Assembly (NCBI GenBank): GCA_035995185.1
Contig: DASYKT010000027.1
Location: 186,001-250,000 of the forward strand
DNA: 64,000 nucleotides
Direction: 5' to 3'
From: DASYKT01 sp035995185
GTDB taxonomy: Bacteria > Acidobacteriota > Blastocatellia > Pyrinomonadales > Pyrinomonadaceae
Part shown: one piece after another, positions 32,272 to 40,182 of the stretch
Position numbering within the stretch: position 1 is the first letter of the stretch
How the letters are laid out: each line of letters opens with the position of its first letter
Translations under genes and position numbers: made by a program
The notes under the pieces: generated by a model
Database searches by the model: none
Told to the model about the DNA's origin: nothing
The model's input: the letters and a program-made list of their open reading frames with translations, nothing else

Positions 32272-32711
32272 AGGCCGCTCTTGCCATTTTCCTGCTCCTG
32301 CTGGGAGGTTTGACTGCGGCTGCGCAAAGCGGCAAAGCCGAAACCGAAGTGCGGGCGGCGAACAAAGCCTGGACCGATGCGCAGGTCAATGGCGATCTGG
32401 AAGCGCTGGATAAACTTTTCGCCGAAGAATTGATCGTCACTTCAGGCAACGGCGCTCTGCGCGATAAAAAAGGCGAATTGGCGGATGCCAAACCCGATCC
32501 CGATTTTAAAACCTATTTTTTCAATACCGAAGATCTGCGCATCAAGATCTACGACAAAGCTGCCGTCGTTACCGGTCATGCCAAATGGCGCACCAGTTAC
32601 AAAGGCAAGGATTCCGATAACGAACGCCGTTTTACCTGTGTTTATGTCAAGCGCGACGGCCGCTGGCAGATGGTTGCCTTGCAGGTGACGCGCATCGCAA
32701 AGCCCCAGTGA
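32268..32711 (+). CDS. Secreted DUF4440/SnoaL-like protein (paralogue 1)
   Basis: A 147-residue exported protein with a signal peptide (to about AAAQ, residue 20) and a cone-shaped NTF2-like fold of the DUF4440 kind: WTDAQVNGDLEALDKLFAEE near the start and YVKRDGRWQMVALQVTR at the end. Such domains are found in steroid-isomerase-like and ketosteroid-like proteins; here no catalytic role can be assigned. It overlaps the dapA stop by four bases (ATGA). A clear paralogue follows at 32827. Confidence 0.85.
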   Translation: MKAALAIFLLLLGGLTAAAQSGKAETEVRAANKAWTDAQVNGDLEALDKLFAEELIVTSGNGALRDKKGELADAKPDPDFKTYFFNTEDLRIKIYDKAAVVTGHAKWRTSYKGKDSDNERRFTCVYVKRDGRWQMVALQVTRIAKPQ

Positions 32712-32814
32712 TGTAGCGCCAGCGTCTCGCTGGCTGTCGCGTGGGCGTCCCGCCCGCGCAAAAAAACTGAAGGCGGGACGCCTTCGGGACAGCCGCCGGG
32801 ACGGCGGCGCTACA
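32712..32814. repeat. REPIN-like element (orientation A)
   Basis: TGTAGCGCCAGCGTCTCGCT...AGCGCCGCC-type ends in opposite orientation enclose GTGGGCGTCCCGCCCGCGC, an A-tract and GGCGGGACGCC. The whole unit recurs in the reverse orientation at 47465-47562 with high similarity, including the A/T-tract. Here it separates the two DUF4440-like paralogues. Confidence 0.85.
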
Positions 32815-32826
32815 TTAAATTTGTTT

Positions 32827-33306
32827 ATGAAAAGGCTTCTTTTATTTTTGTTTGTCACGCTAATAGCGCAATGGATGTGTTCCGCTCAGGCTGTGCCAAA
32901 GATAAGTAAAGATGAGCAGCAGGTCCGGGCCGCGGTGAAACAGTGGGCCGACGCCGTTGCTGCGCGCGATACGGCGGCGCTCGACAAACTTTTTGCCGCC
33001 GATCTGTTCATCACGGCTTATGACGGCAGCACGCGCGGAAAGAAAGAGGAACTGGAAGTGCTGAGAGCCTCGCCCGGCCTTAAAACGCTGTCCGTCGAGA
33101 ACGAAGACCTGAGAGTAAAGATCTATGGCACATCGGCGGTGGTCACGGCCATCGTGAAAATGCGCTTTGAGTCCGGCGGTAAAGAAACAGCAGTCGCTTT
33201 TCGTTACACCGCCGTTTTTGTTAAAAAAGACGGCCGCTGGCAGATAACGACGCTGCAAACCACTCGCTATACCCCGCCGCCGATAAAATTGGGGACAAAC
33301 CAATGA
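32827..33306 (+). CDS. Secreted DUF4440/SnoaL-like protein (paralogue 2)
   Basis: A 159-residue exported protein with the same plan as its upstream neighbour: signal peptide to about SAQA, then AVKQWADAVAARDTAALDKL and a C-terminal FVKKDGRWQITTLQTTR. The shared WQ(M/I)xxLQ(V/T)TR end and the DLRVKIYG/DLRIKIYD segment mark the pair as a tandem duplication that has since diverged; a REPIN lies between them. It overlaps the start of the peroxiredoxin gene by four bases. Confidence 0.85.
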   Translation: MKRLLLFLFVTLIAQWMCSAQAVPKISKDEQQVRAAVKQWADAVAARDTAALDKLFAADLFITAYDGSTRGKKEELEVLRASPGLKTLSVENEDLRVKIYGTSAVVTAIVKMRFESGGKETAVAFRYTAVFVKKDGRWQITTLQTTRYTPPPIKLGTNQ

Positions 33307-33821
33307 AGCTGAGCGAATCAATATCCGTCGCGGTCGGTGAAAGGGCTCCCGATTTTCAGCTTAAGACCCAAAAGGGCGAAGACTGGAGTCTTTCCGGTCA
33401 ATCGGGCAGCGTCGTCGCGCTGCTTTTTTATCCCAAGGACGAAACCCTGGTCTGCACCAAGCAGATGTGTTCGCTGCGCGATCATTGGGTGGATTATCTC
33501 GAGACAAAAGCGCTGGTCGTGGGCGTGTCGCCGGGGACCGTTGATGACCACAGCGACTTTTCCCGCAAGCATAGATTGCCCATCACTCTTTTGGCCGACG
33601 CCGACCGCAGCGTGACGGAAACCTACGCTTTTCACTGGTTCTTCCCGATATCGCTCACTCGTTCGATAGTGGTCATCGACGCAAAGGGCATCATCCGCAG
33701 CCGCCGCGTCATGCTGCGCGCGTTTCGCCCGACGGATCGTTCGGTGATAGCCTCTATTTATGCGGCGCGCACCGATCACTTTAACGAAAAACTCGAAGAC
33801 CTGAGAAACAAGCGCCTATAG
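33303..33821 (+). CDS. Peroxiredoxin (AhpC/TSA, BCP-like)
   Basis: A 172-residue thiol peroxidase of the BCP/PrxQ type. The peroxidatic cysteine is Cys51 with a second cysteine at 56 (FYPKDETLVCTKQMCSLRD), the spacing of atypical two-Cys PrxQ enzymes. PDFQL and GVSPGTVDDHSDF are further family signatures. It is cytoplasmic. Its ATG overlaps the upstream stop, implying translational coupling with the secreted DUF4440-like protein. Confidence 0.92.
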   Translation: MKLSESISVAVGERAPDFQLKTQKGEDWSLSGQSGSVVALLFYPKDETLVCTKQMCSLRDHWVDYLETKALVVGVSPGTVDDHSDFSRKHRLPITLLADADRSVTETYAFHWFFPISLTRSIVVIDAKGIIRSRRVMLRAFRPTDRSVIASIYAARTDHFNEKLEDLRNKRL

Positions 33822-33827
33822 AAAATT

Positions 33828-34187
33828 ATGGAAAGCAAAGCGATAACACGCATCTGGCACGGCGTGACCAGGGCGGAACACAGTGATGAATACCTGCAGT
33901 TAATTGTCGACACCGGTGTCAGCGATTACAAAAAGGTCGAAGGCAATCTGAGCGTGGAAATCCTTCGCCGGGTCGAAGGCGACAAATGCCATTTCTGGAC
34001 CGTTACCAAATGGGACAGTTATGAGAGCATCAAAAAATTTGCCGGCGAAGACTACGAAAAAGCGCGCTACTATCCCGAAGACGATAAATATCTCCTGGAA
34101 TTTGAGCCGGATGTTATACACTGCGAAACGTTCGAATTTTATTTTTTAACCACAAAGACAGAAAGAACACAAAGCGATCTTAATTAG
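33828..34187 (+). CDS. Antibiotic-biosynthesis-monooxygenase-like (dimeric alpha-beta barrel) protein
   Basis: A 119-residue protein whose core (ITRIWHGVTRAEHSDEYLQ, SVEILRRVEGDKCHFWTVTK, WDSYESIKKFAGEDYEKARY) fits the small ferredoxin-like ABM fold. The assignment to function is open. It starts seven bases after the peroxiredoxin stop. Its last 13 residues (LTTKTERTQSDLN) are translated from a dispersed CACAAAGACAGAAAGAACAC-type repeat, like the ends of two proteins further upstream. Confidence 0.78.
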   Translation: MESKAITRIWHGVTRAEHSDEYLQLIVDTGVSDYKKVEGNLSVEILRRVEGDKCHFWTVTKWDSYESIKKFAGEDYEKARYYPEDDKYLLEFEPDVIHCETFEFYFLTTKTERTQSDLN

Positions 34188-34255
34188 TTCGCTATTTGAT
34201 CGATCTCGTTTTTGCGCTTTGTTTTCCTTTGTGTGCTTAGTGCCTTTGTGGTGTA
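34145..34255. repeat. ACCACAAAG-type inverted repeat pair
   Basis: ACCACAAAGACAGAAAGAAC at the end of the upstream gene is answered by the inverted TTTGTTTTCCTTTGTGTGC ... GCCTTTGTGGT just before dapD. The left arm contributes the stop and last codons of the upstream gene. Confidence 0.65.
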
Positions 34256-34265
34256 AATTCTTAAT

Positions 34266-35096
34266 ATGAATCTAAAAGAAAGCATCGAACAACTGTTCGC
34301 CAAGACCGAATTCACTGCCGATGACCGCGCGGTTTACGAAGAATTCAAGACGGCGCTAAGACGTGGCGAGATCCGCTCGGCGGAAAAGCGCGAAGACGGC
34401 AATTGGCACGCCAATCCGTGGGTGAAGCAGGGAATTCTGCTCGGCTTTCGCATGGGCAAAATGGAGGAGATGTCGAAAGAGACGGAGACTTTCCGCTTTT
34501 TTGACAAGGACACTTTTCCGCTGCGGCCGATGTCGCTCGAAGACGGCGTGCGCATCGTCATCGGCGGCTCAACCATTCGCGACGGATCGTATGTCGCGCC
34601 GGGCGTGGTAGTAGTGCCGCCCGCTTACATCAATGTCGGAGCTTACGTCGATGAAGGCACGATGGTCGACAGCCACGCGCTGGTCGGCTCGTGCGCGCAG
34701 ATCGGCAAGCGCGTTCATCTTTCGGCCGCGGCGCAGATCGGCGGCGTGCTCGAGCCGATCAATGCCGCTCCGGTCGTGATCGAAGACGACGTGCTGGTTG
34801 GCGGCAACACCGGCGTCTATGAAGGCACCGTCGTGCGCGAAGGCGCAGTGCTGGCCTCGGGCGTTATCCTCACGCGTTCGACGCCGCTTTTCGACCTGGT
34901 CAATCACACGATAATTAAATCCGACGGCGAAAAACCGCTCGAAGTGCCGGCGGGCGCGGTCGTGGTGCAGGGCTCGCGCGCCGTGACCAGCGAAAAAGGA
35001 AAAGAATGGGGCCTTTCCATCTACGCGCCGATCATCGTCAAATACCGCGACGAAAAAACCGACGCCGCTACAAAACTCGAAGACTATTTGCGCTAG
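34266..35096 (+). CDS. dapD: Tetrahydrodipicolinate N-succinyltransferase
   Basis: Transfers succinyl from succinyl-CoA to tetrahydrodipicolinate, defining the succinylase branch of diaminopimelate synthesis. The 276-residue length equals that of E. coli DapD. A left-handed beta-helix of hexapeptide repeats fills about residues 105-210 (VVPPAYINVGAYVDEGTM, VHLSAAAQIGGVLEP, VIEDDVLVGGNTGVYEG). Its presence argues that the M20 enzyme encoded upstream serves as DapE. It is followed after nine bases by a lipid kinase-like gene. Confidence 0.97.
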   Translation: MNLKESIEQLFAKTEFTADDRAVYEEFKTALRRGEIRSAEKREDGNWHANPWVKQGILLGFRMGKMEEMSKETETFRFFDKDTFPLRPMSLEDGVRIVIGGSTIRDGSYVAPGVVVVPPAYINVGAYVDEGTMVDSHALVGSCAQIGKRVHLSAAAQIGGVLEPINAAPVVIEDDVLVGGNTGVYEGTVVREGAVLASGVILTRSTPLFDLVNHTIIKSDGEKPLEVPAGAVVVQGSRAVTSEKGKEWGLSIYAPIIVKYRDEKTDAATKLEDYLR

Positions 35097-35105
35097 AATA
35101 ACCGT

Positions 35106-36005
35106 ATGCGCAAGGCGGTCGTCATTATCAATGCGGGTTCGGGCACCGGGAGTGACGACGAAGTTTTGACGAATGGCATTCGGGGCCTCTTTGCCGCGCA
35201 CGACATCGAGGCCGATATCAAGCTGGCTGAAAACGGCGAACAGTTATCGGCATTTGCAGCCGAAGCCGCCAAAAGCGCGTGCGATATGATCGTGGCCGGG
35301 GGCGGTGACGGGACCATCAGCGCCGTTGCCGAAGAGGCAATAAAGACCGGCAAAATTCTCGGCGTTTTGCCGCTTGGCACGCTCAATCATTTTTCCCGCG
35401 ATCTGAAAATCCCTCCGGTCCTGGCCGAAGCTGTCGGCATTATCGCCGACGGGCAAGCTTTGGAGATCGACGTCGGCGAAGTCAACGGGCGCATTTTTCT
35501 TAATAATTCCAGCATCGGGCTCTACCCGCATATTGTTCACAAACGCGAACAGCAGCAGCATCGCTTAAAGCGCGGCAAATGGCCGTCGGCTTTTTGGGCG
35601 ACCGTAATGGTCCTGCGGCGTCATCCTTTTTTGGATATCCAGCTCCGGCTCGGCGAGGAAATATTAAAACGCCGCACGCCGATGGTTTTTATCGGCAATA
35701 ACGATTATGAGATGGAAGGGTTTAATATCGGCCGGCGGCCCAGCCTCACCGGCGGTAAATTGAGTCTTTATATTTTGCCTCAAACCGGACGCTGGGGATT
35801 ATTAAAATTAGCCATCCGCGCTCTTTTGGGAACGTTAAGACAAGCAAAGGAGTTTGAGGAAATAATGATCGAAGAATGCCGGATAGAAACCCGGCGCAGA
35901 AAAGTTTTGTTGGTCGCTTTTGACGGCGAAGTTATAGCGCTGCAAACGCCGCTGGAGTATAAGATCAGGCCGAAGGCGCTAAAGGTGATGGTGAATAATG
36001 AATAG
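35106..36005 (+). CDS. Diacylglycerol/lipid kinase-like protein
   Basis: A 299-residue DAGK_cat-family protein. The nucleotide-binding GGGDGTIS (about 61-68) and the following PLGTLNHFSRDL are diagnostic of the diacylglycerol/sphingosine/YegS-type lipid kinases. The family phosphorylates lipid hydroxyl groups at the membrane; the actual lipid is unknown. The C-terminal beta domain ends FDGEVIALQTPLEYKIRP, also family-typical. It lies nine bases after dapD and is probably co-transcribed. Confidence 0.9.
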   Translation: MRKAVVIINAGSGTGSDDEVLTNGIRGLFAAHDIEADIKLAENGEQLSAFAAEAAKSACDMIVAGGGDGTISAVAEEAIKTGKILGVLPLGTLNHFSRDLKIPPVLAEAVGIIADGQALEIDVGEVNGRIFLNNSSIGLYPHIVHKREQQQHRLKRGKWPSAFWATVMVLRRHPFLDIQLRLGEEILKRRTPMVFIGNNDYEMEGFNIGRRPSLTGGKLSLYILPQTGRWGLLKLAIRALLGTLRQAKEFEEIMIEECRIETRRRKVLLVAFDGEVIALQTPLEYKIRPKALKVMVNNE

Positions 36006-36057
36006 TGAAGAGTTATTGAAAGCCGTTAATCACTAATCATTAACCGTTATACGTTAA
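36003..36057. repeat. Inverted repeat of the AATAGTGA/TTAACCGTT type
   Basis: AATAGTGAAGAGTTATTGAA and ATCACTAATCATTAACCGTT form an imperfect stem in the gap before the phosphoesterase gene, akin to the pair at 10470-10556. Confidence 0.45.
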
Positions 36058-36061
36058 AGAC

Positions 36062-36883
36062 ATGAAGATCATTGTCCAGATATCCGACACGCATTTTGGG
36101 CGCATCAATTACGATGTGATCGAACATTTGCGTGAGGCTGTGATCGCGAGCAAGCCTGACTTGCTGGTGGTTTCCGGAGATCTGACCCAGCGCGCTCGTT
36201 CACATGAGTTTCAGGAGGCGCGCAAATTCTTGGATTCTCTGCCAAAACCGCAGATCGTCGTGCCGGGAAATCACGACGTTCCGCTGCATAATGTTTTTAC
36301 GCGATTTTTCTCGCCGCTAAAAAAATACAAGAAATTTATTACCGATGACCTGCGGCCTTTTTACGCCGACGAAGAGATAGCCGTGATGGGCATCAATACC
36401 GCGCGTTCTTTCACGGTGAAAGGCGGCCGCATAAACGAAGGCCAGGTGACCGCCATTCGCGAAAATTTCTGCGGCCTTAAAGATGATGTCTTAAAAGCAG
36501 TGGTGACGCATCATCCTTTTGACGTTCCCGATGGTTTTGACGAAGGCGATATTGTCGGCCGCGCGCGAATGGCAATGCGGTTTGTCGCCGAGTGCGGGGT
36601 GGACCTTTTTCTCGCCGGGCATATTCACATCGGGCATATGGGCGACACCGCCAAGCGCTACAACGTCGGCGCCGGCCGCCCCGCGCTGATCGTTCAGGCG
36701 GGCACGGCTACTTCGACCCGCAGCCGCGGGCATACCAATTCGTTCAATGTGATCGAATTCGATCATCCTAGTCTTACCATCAAACGGCTGGATTGGCAGC
36801 CCGATCAAAAGGCGTTTGCGATGGTTGAGTCAAAAGCTTATCTTCATTCCGATCAAGGCTGGCAACGCAGCGAAATTCCCTAA
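36062..36883 (+). CDS. Calcineurin-like metallophosphoesterase
   Basis: A 273-residue phosphoesterase with the five blocks of the family: SDTHFGR (8-14), VVSGDLTQRA (35-44), VVPGNHDVP (about 69-77), VVTHHPFD (about 148) and AGHIHIGH (about 186). These residues bind a di-metal centre. It is closest in look to CpdA/YfcE-type cyclic nucleotide or nucleotide phosphodiesterases, but the substrate is not determined. It is cytoplasmic. Confidence 0.92.
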   Translation: MKIIVQISDTHFGRINYDVIEHLREAVIASKPDLLVVSGDLTQRARSHEFQEARKFLDSLPKPQIVVPGNHDVPLHNVFTRFFSPLKKYKKFITDDLRPFYADEEIAVMGINTARSFTVKGGRINEGQVTAIRENFCGLKDDVLKAVVTHHPFDVPDGFDEGDIVGRARMAMRFVAECGVDLFLAGHIHIGHMGDTAKRYNVGAGRPALIVQAGTATSTRSRGHTNSFNVIEFDHPSLTIKRLDWQPDQKAFAMVESKAYLHSDQGWQRSEIP

Positions 36884-36929
36884 ATCCTTTGACTTCTTAT
36901 CTTTGCGCCCTTAGCGAAAAACCTCATCA

Positions 36930-37036
36930 GAGCGGGCGCAAGCAGCCCTTCCCGACTGCAAATTTATTTAGTCTTATATTTACCCTTCAAAGCCGAAATA
37001 CCTCTCAGGTCGGGAAGGGTTGCTTGCACCCGTTCT
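36930..37036. repeat. Inverted GGGCGCAAGCAGCCCTTCCCG repeat pair
   Basis: AGCGGGCGCAAGCAGCCCTT near 36931 and its inverted partner AAGGGTTGCTTGCACCCG near 37015 enclose about 45 AT-rich bases. It is a REPIN-like layout in the 270-base gap before the methyltransferase gene. Confidence 0.7.
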
Positions 37037-37152
37037 TAAAAATGTTATTGGCCGGACTTTAAAGACAAAGCTATTTTAATAATTAGATTTTGTGGGAGAA
37101 AGCGCCTTATTTGCACTTTAATTAAGCGGGAAATCCTTTTCCCGGAGGAAAT

Positions 37153-38076
37153 ATGGTCTCGCAAGCGCTAACCCACCCGTCAGAAATCAGGGGCATTTCT
37201 CGTAAAGCCTGCCTGGCAATGACAAATCTCTTCACCAGCACCCCGCTTAAAAAATTCGGTTTTAAGACGGAAACGATCACTCGTTTCGACAGCATGGAAA
37301 ACTACATCAGCGACCGCGTCGAACAGATTGATGATTACCAGGCGCTTTTCAAACAATTTTGCTCGTTCGAAGGCAAGACCGTGCTCGAGATCGGCTGCAA
37401 TAAAGGCTACATGCTCGATTCATTTTTGCAGCACGAGAATTTTACCGCGATCGGCGGCGACATAAGCACCGAAGCGCTCGCCTACGGCAAAAATAAATTC
37501 GGAGACAAGATCCGGTTCATCCGCACTACGCCGGACACGATCCCGCTGCCGGATGAAAGCGTCGACGTCATCTATACCATCGACACCGTTGAACATCTGA
37601 GCGACCCCAAAGCGATCTTTATGGAAGCCGACCGGGTCTTGCGGCCGGGCGGATGGTTTTTGGTGCATTTTCACCCGTGGTTCGGGCCGTATGGAACGCA
37701 CCTTGAAGACATCATTCCGTACCCGTGGGCAAACGCCATTTTTTCGATGGATACGCTTCTCGACGTGGCGGCGCATCTTTACGATCAGCCGGATTACCGC
37801 GTGCCCTGTTATTTCCAGGATGAAGAGACCGGCGAAAAACGGCCCAATCCTTATCTCGACCGCGAGATGTGGAGCGAATATCTCAATCACATTACGCTGC
37901 GGCAATTCCGTTCGATGTTAAAAGAAGTGCCTTTTGAATTGGTACACAAGGAACAGATCGGTTTCGGCGGAAAAGTATTTCGCTTAGGACGGTATATGAG
38001 CGCTTTTTCACAGGTGCCCGTGCTCGATGAATTTTTTACCAAGGCATATTTTTGTGTGCTGAGAAAGAAAGATTAA
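37153..38076 (+). CDS. Class I SAM-dependent methyltransferase
   Basis: A 307-residue methyltransferase. The SAM motif is VLEIGCNKGYMLDSF (about 76-90), followed by GGDIS at the end of strand 2 and VIYTIDTVEHLSDP at strand 4, then RVLRPGGWFLVHFHPW. It resembles Methyltransf_11/UbiE-like enzymes with a C-terminal extension. GGAGG six bases before the ATG supports this start even though the first 30 residues look less conserved. The substrate is unknown. Confidence 0.85.
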   Translation: MVSQALTHPSEIRGISRKACLAMTNLFTSTPLKKFGFKTETITRFDSMENYISDRVEQIDDYQALFKQFCSFEGKTVLEIGCNKGYMLDSFLQHENFTAIGGDISTEALAYGKNKFGDKIRFIRTTPDTIPLPDESVDVIYTIDTVEHLSDPKAIFMEADRVLRPGGWFLVHFHPWFGPYGTHLEDIIPYPWANAIFSMDTLLDVAAHLYDQPDYRVPCYFQDEETGEKRPNPYLDREMWSEYLNHITLRQFRSMLKEVPFELVHKEQIGFGGKVFRLGRYMSAFSQVPVLDEFFTKAYFCVLRKKD

Positions 38077-38081
38077 AGCCG

Positions 38082-38200
38082 GGGAATATTAAGACTGCTC
38101 GTACCCTAGAAGCGAGCAGAAAATGCGGCAGTATGGAGTAGGTCCTGGCTTTTGCCGGACACGCTCCATAACTGTCGCGTTTCTGTCTGATATGCTACCC
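38082..38200. repeat. Hairpin and inverted GCGGCAGTATGGAG pair
   Basis: CTGCTCGTACCCTAGAAGCGAGCAG forms a hairpin at about 38096-38120. GCGGCAGTATGGAG near 38132 pairs with CTCCATAACTGTCGC near 38165, and CTGGCTTTTGCCGG lies in between. It is non-coding and may also help terminate the upstream methyltransferase transcript. Confidence 0.55.
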
Positions 38201-38222
38201 TGTGGTTTTGGAGTTTATGACT

Positions 38223-39374
38223 ATGAAAGCGATCACAGAAATGGAAGGGTTTCGTATTCCGCAGCGCCTGCAGGGACTCGAAAAATCAAAGATACGGCAA
38301 GTGGCCGACCGCGCGCTGCCGGGCAGCATCAGCTTCGGTTTGGGTGAACCGGACCTGCCCACCGCGCAGTGTATAAAGGACGAAGCCGTGCGCGTTATCA
38401 CCGAAGAGATGAACGGTTACACGCTGCAGGCGGGAATACCCGCGCTGCGTGAAAAGATCATCGGCGAATACCCGCATTTAAACCTTGGCATCGACGATGT
38501 TTTTGTGACCGTTGGTTCTTCCGAAGCTCTTTTTTGCGCGCTGATGACCCTGGTCGAAGACGGCGACGAAGTACTGACGCCGAACCCGGGATTTCCCGCT
38601 TATCCGGGCATCACAAAAATTGCCGGCGGCGTTACCAAATATTACCGCCTGGCCGGTGAGAACGGGTTTGCTTTCGATGCCGAAGAATTTAAGGCGCAGC
38701 TAACCGATAAGACGCGCGTCGTGATCGTTCTTAGCCCTTCGAATCCGACCGGCAGGTCTCTGTCGCGCGCCGATCTGCAGGCGATGGCCGAAGCGCTGAA
38801 AGACAGCGGTATTTATGTTATTTCAGACGAGATCTATCGCGATGTCTACTACGGCGATGAACGACCGGCTTCGATCTCTGAGTATTACGATAAGACTTTA
38901 ATTGTCAGTGGTTTGTCCAAGATAATGAGCATGACCGGATGGCGCCTGGGCTGGCTGGCCGGGCCGACGGACGCGATCCGGCCGGCGTGGGTTTTGCACG
39001 GTTACGATGTGACCTGCGCTTCGGCAATTTCGCAAAAGGCCGCGCTGGCCGCCTGGACCGAAGAAGGCAAGCAAGCCATGACGGATGCGCGCGCCGTTTA
39101 TCAAAAACGCCGCGATCTGATCGTCGATCTTTTTAAGACGGAACTCGGCCTGACCGCTTTCGTTCCCGAAGGTGCTTTTTACACGATGCTCGATGTGCGC
39201 CACCTGGGCGATGAAATGGAGATCGTGGAAAAATTCCTGCAGGCCAAAGTCGTCACCATTCCCGGCTCGGCTTTCGGCAGCGAAGCCGAAGGTTATTTAC
39301 GCATCTCTTTTTGCGCCAATGAAGACAAGATAAGGGAAGGCGTGAAACGGATGAAAGAAGCGCTGAGAGGGTAA
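38223..39374 (+). CDS. Class I/II PLP-dependent aminotransferase
   Basis: A 383-residue fold-type I aminotransferase with the PLP lysine at 233 (SGLSKIMSMTGWRLGW), PSNPTGR (172-178), SDEIYRDV (201-208) and the carboxylate-binding Arg in YLRISFCA. It is of the aspartate/aromatic aminotransferase superfamily (AAT_I); substrate preference cannot be read off. Tyrosine transamination, missing from the catabolic cluster at 8-17 kb, is one possibility. GGAG lies nine bases before ATG 38223, so this start is preferred over the GTG at 38202 and ATG at 38217. Confidence 0.88.
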   Translation: MKAITEMEGFRIPQRLQGLEKSKIRQVADRALPGSISFGLGEPDLPTAQCIKDEAVRVITEEMNGYTLQAGIPALREKIIGEYPHLNLGIDDVFVTVGSSEALFCALMTLVEDGDEVLTPNPGFPAYPGITKIAGGVTKYYRLAGENGFAFDAEEFKAQLTDKTRVVIVLSPSNPTGRSLSRADLQAMAEALKDSGIYVISDEIYRDVYYGDERPASISEYYDKTLIVSGLSKIMSMTGWRLGWLAGPTDAIRPAWVLHGYDVTCASAISQKAALAAWTEEGKQAMTDARAVYQKRRDLIVDLFKTELGLTAFVPEGAFYTMLDVRHLGDEMEIVEKFLQAKVVTIPGSAFGSEAEGYLRISFCANEDKIREGVKRMKEALRG

Positions 39375-39480
39375 GTGACGAGTAGTTGGTAACAGGTAAC
39401 AGGTAATTGGTAAATACGTCATCTGTTACCCGTCACCCACCACTTGTTACCTATTACCAATCACCAGTTACCAATCACTT
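39375..39480. repeat. Inverted GGTAACAGGTAA / TTACCAATCACC repeat
   Basis: Iterated TGGTAACAGGTAACAGGTAA near 39387 is answered by TTACCTATTACCAATCACCA near 39446 on the same strand. The gap can form a long stem between the aminotransferase and the cysteine-rich genes, and may separate these convergent transcripts. Confidence 0.6.
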
Positions 39481-39481
39481 T

Positions 39482-39754
39482 TTACGGGCAATGGCTGCAA
39501 TGATTCCAGCAGTCATAAACGTCAGCGAGACAGGCAAGATAACAGCTCTTTTCAGCGGCCGGGCCGCCGCACAGATCGGTGCAGTAATCCTGCGGTGTCG
39601 GGGCATATGGATCGTCCGGGTCGATGGGACAGTCATAGCAGCATGGAAGAGCGGCTGCCCGGGTTGAATTTCCCTGTGTCATGACAAACCCCAGGCAGAG
39701 CACGAGGACCATCAATATCCCCAATCTTTTTAAAATCCTAAGTTTATTTTGCAC
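39482..39754 (-). CDS. Small secreted ten-cysteine peptide (copy 1)
   Basis: A 90-residue protein starting at GTG, with AAGGAG seven bases upstream. The basic N-terminus and hydrophobic core (LKRLGILMVLVLCLGFVM) form a signal peptide, cleaved near RAAA (about residue 34). The mature part has ten cysteines in the pattern CC-x2-C, YC, C, CY-x2-C, CW-x2-C-x2-C, shared with the next two genes. Conserved extras are DPYAPTPQDYC and the Trp after the eighth cysteine. No known toxin, bacteriocin or metallothionein family is recognised. It could be disulfide-rich or metal-binding. Confidence 0.78.
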   Translation of the reverse strand: MQNKLRILKRLGILMVLVLCLGFVMTQGNSTRAAALPCCYDCPIDPDDPYAPTPQDYCTDLCGGPAAEKSCYLACLADVYDCWNHCSHCP

Positions 39755-39779
39755 TTTTTAGTCTCCTTAATATTATTGA

Positions 39780-40043
39780 CTAACAGAACACGCAATGGGC
39801 CCAGCAGTTGTGGATCTGGTTCAGACATACGGTATAACATGAACCGGAACCGGCCCCGCATTGGTTGGCGCAGTATTCCTCAGCGGTCGGGTCTTCTCCG
39901 AATGGGGGAACGCGACAATCCTGGCAACACGGCGCCGCCAGGACCGGCTGCACTGCATTAGAATTAGACATAACAAATCCCAGGCAGAAGACAAGAACTG
40001 TCAGGATGCCCAGTCTTTTCAATAATCCAAATTTGTTTTTCAT
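39780..40043 (-). CDS. Small secreted ten-cysteine peptide (copy 2)
   Basis: An 87-residue paralogue of its neighbours. The signal region (KRLGILTVLVFCLGFVM) is almost identical to the other two, while the mature part is more diverged (CCQDCRVPPFGEDPTAEEYC), yet all ten cysteines, the CGAGSGSCY segment and the NCW motif are kept. GGAGG precedes the ATG by seven bases (GGAGGTCAGAAAATG). The high identity of signal peptides against variable mature parts is the usual look of secreted effector or peptide families. Function is unknown. Confidence 0.78.
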   Translation of the reverse strand: MKNKFGLLKRLGILTVLVFCLGFVMSNSNAVQPVLAAPCCQDCRVPPFGEDPTAEEYCANQCGAGSGSCYTVCLNQIHNCWAHCVFC

Positions 40044-40182
40044 TTTCTGACCTCCTTAAAAATGAGCCCCGGAGTTGACTGAGTTAGCAGAGTTCGTCGA
40101 ATTTTGCCGAGCTTCATAAGATATAAATTCCAATAACTTGATTGACTCGGTAAAACTCTGATAACTCTGCTAACTTTATGTC
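40044..40182. repeat. Inverted GTTAGCAGAGTT / AACTCTGCTAAC repeat
   Basis: GAGTTAGCAGAGTTCG near 40080 and TAACTCTGCTAAC near 40158, with TTCATAAGATATAAATTCC between, form a loose stem-loop in the gap between copies 2 and 3 of the cysteine-rich genes. Confidence 0.5.

Noticed and set aside
39375..40182. CRISPR-like array from repeated short motifs
   Set aside because: The repeats are inverted simple sequences without regular spacer length, and no cas genes are present.
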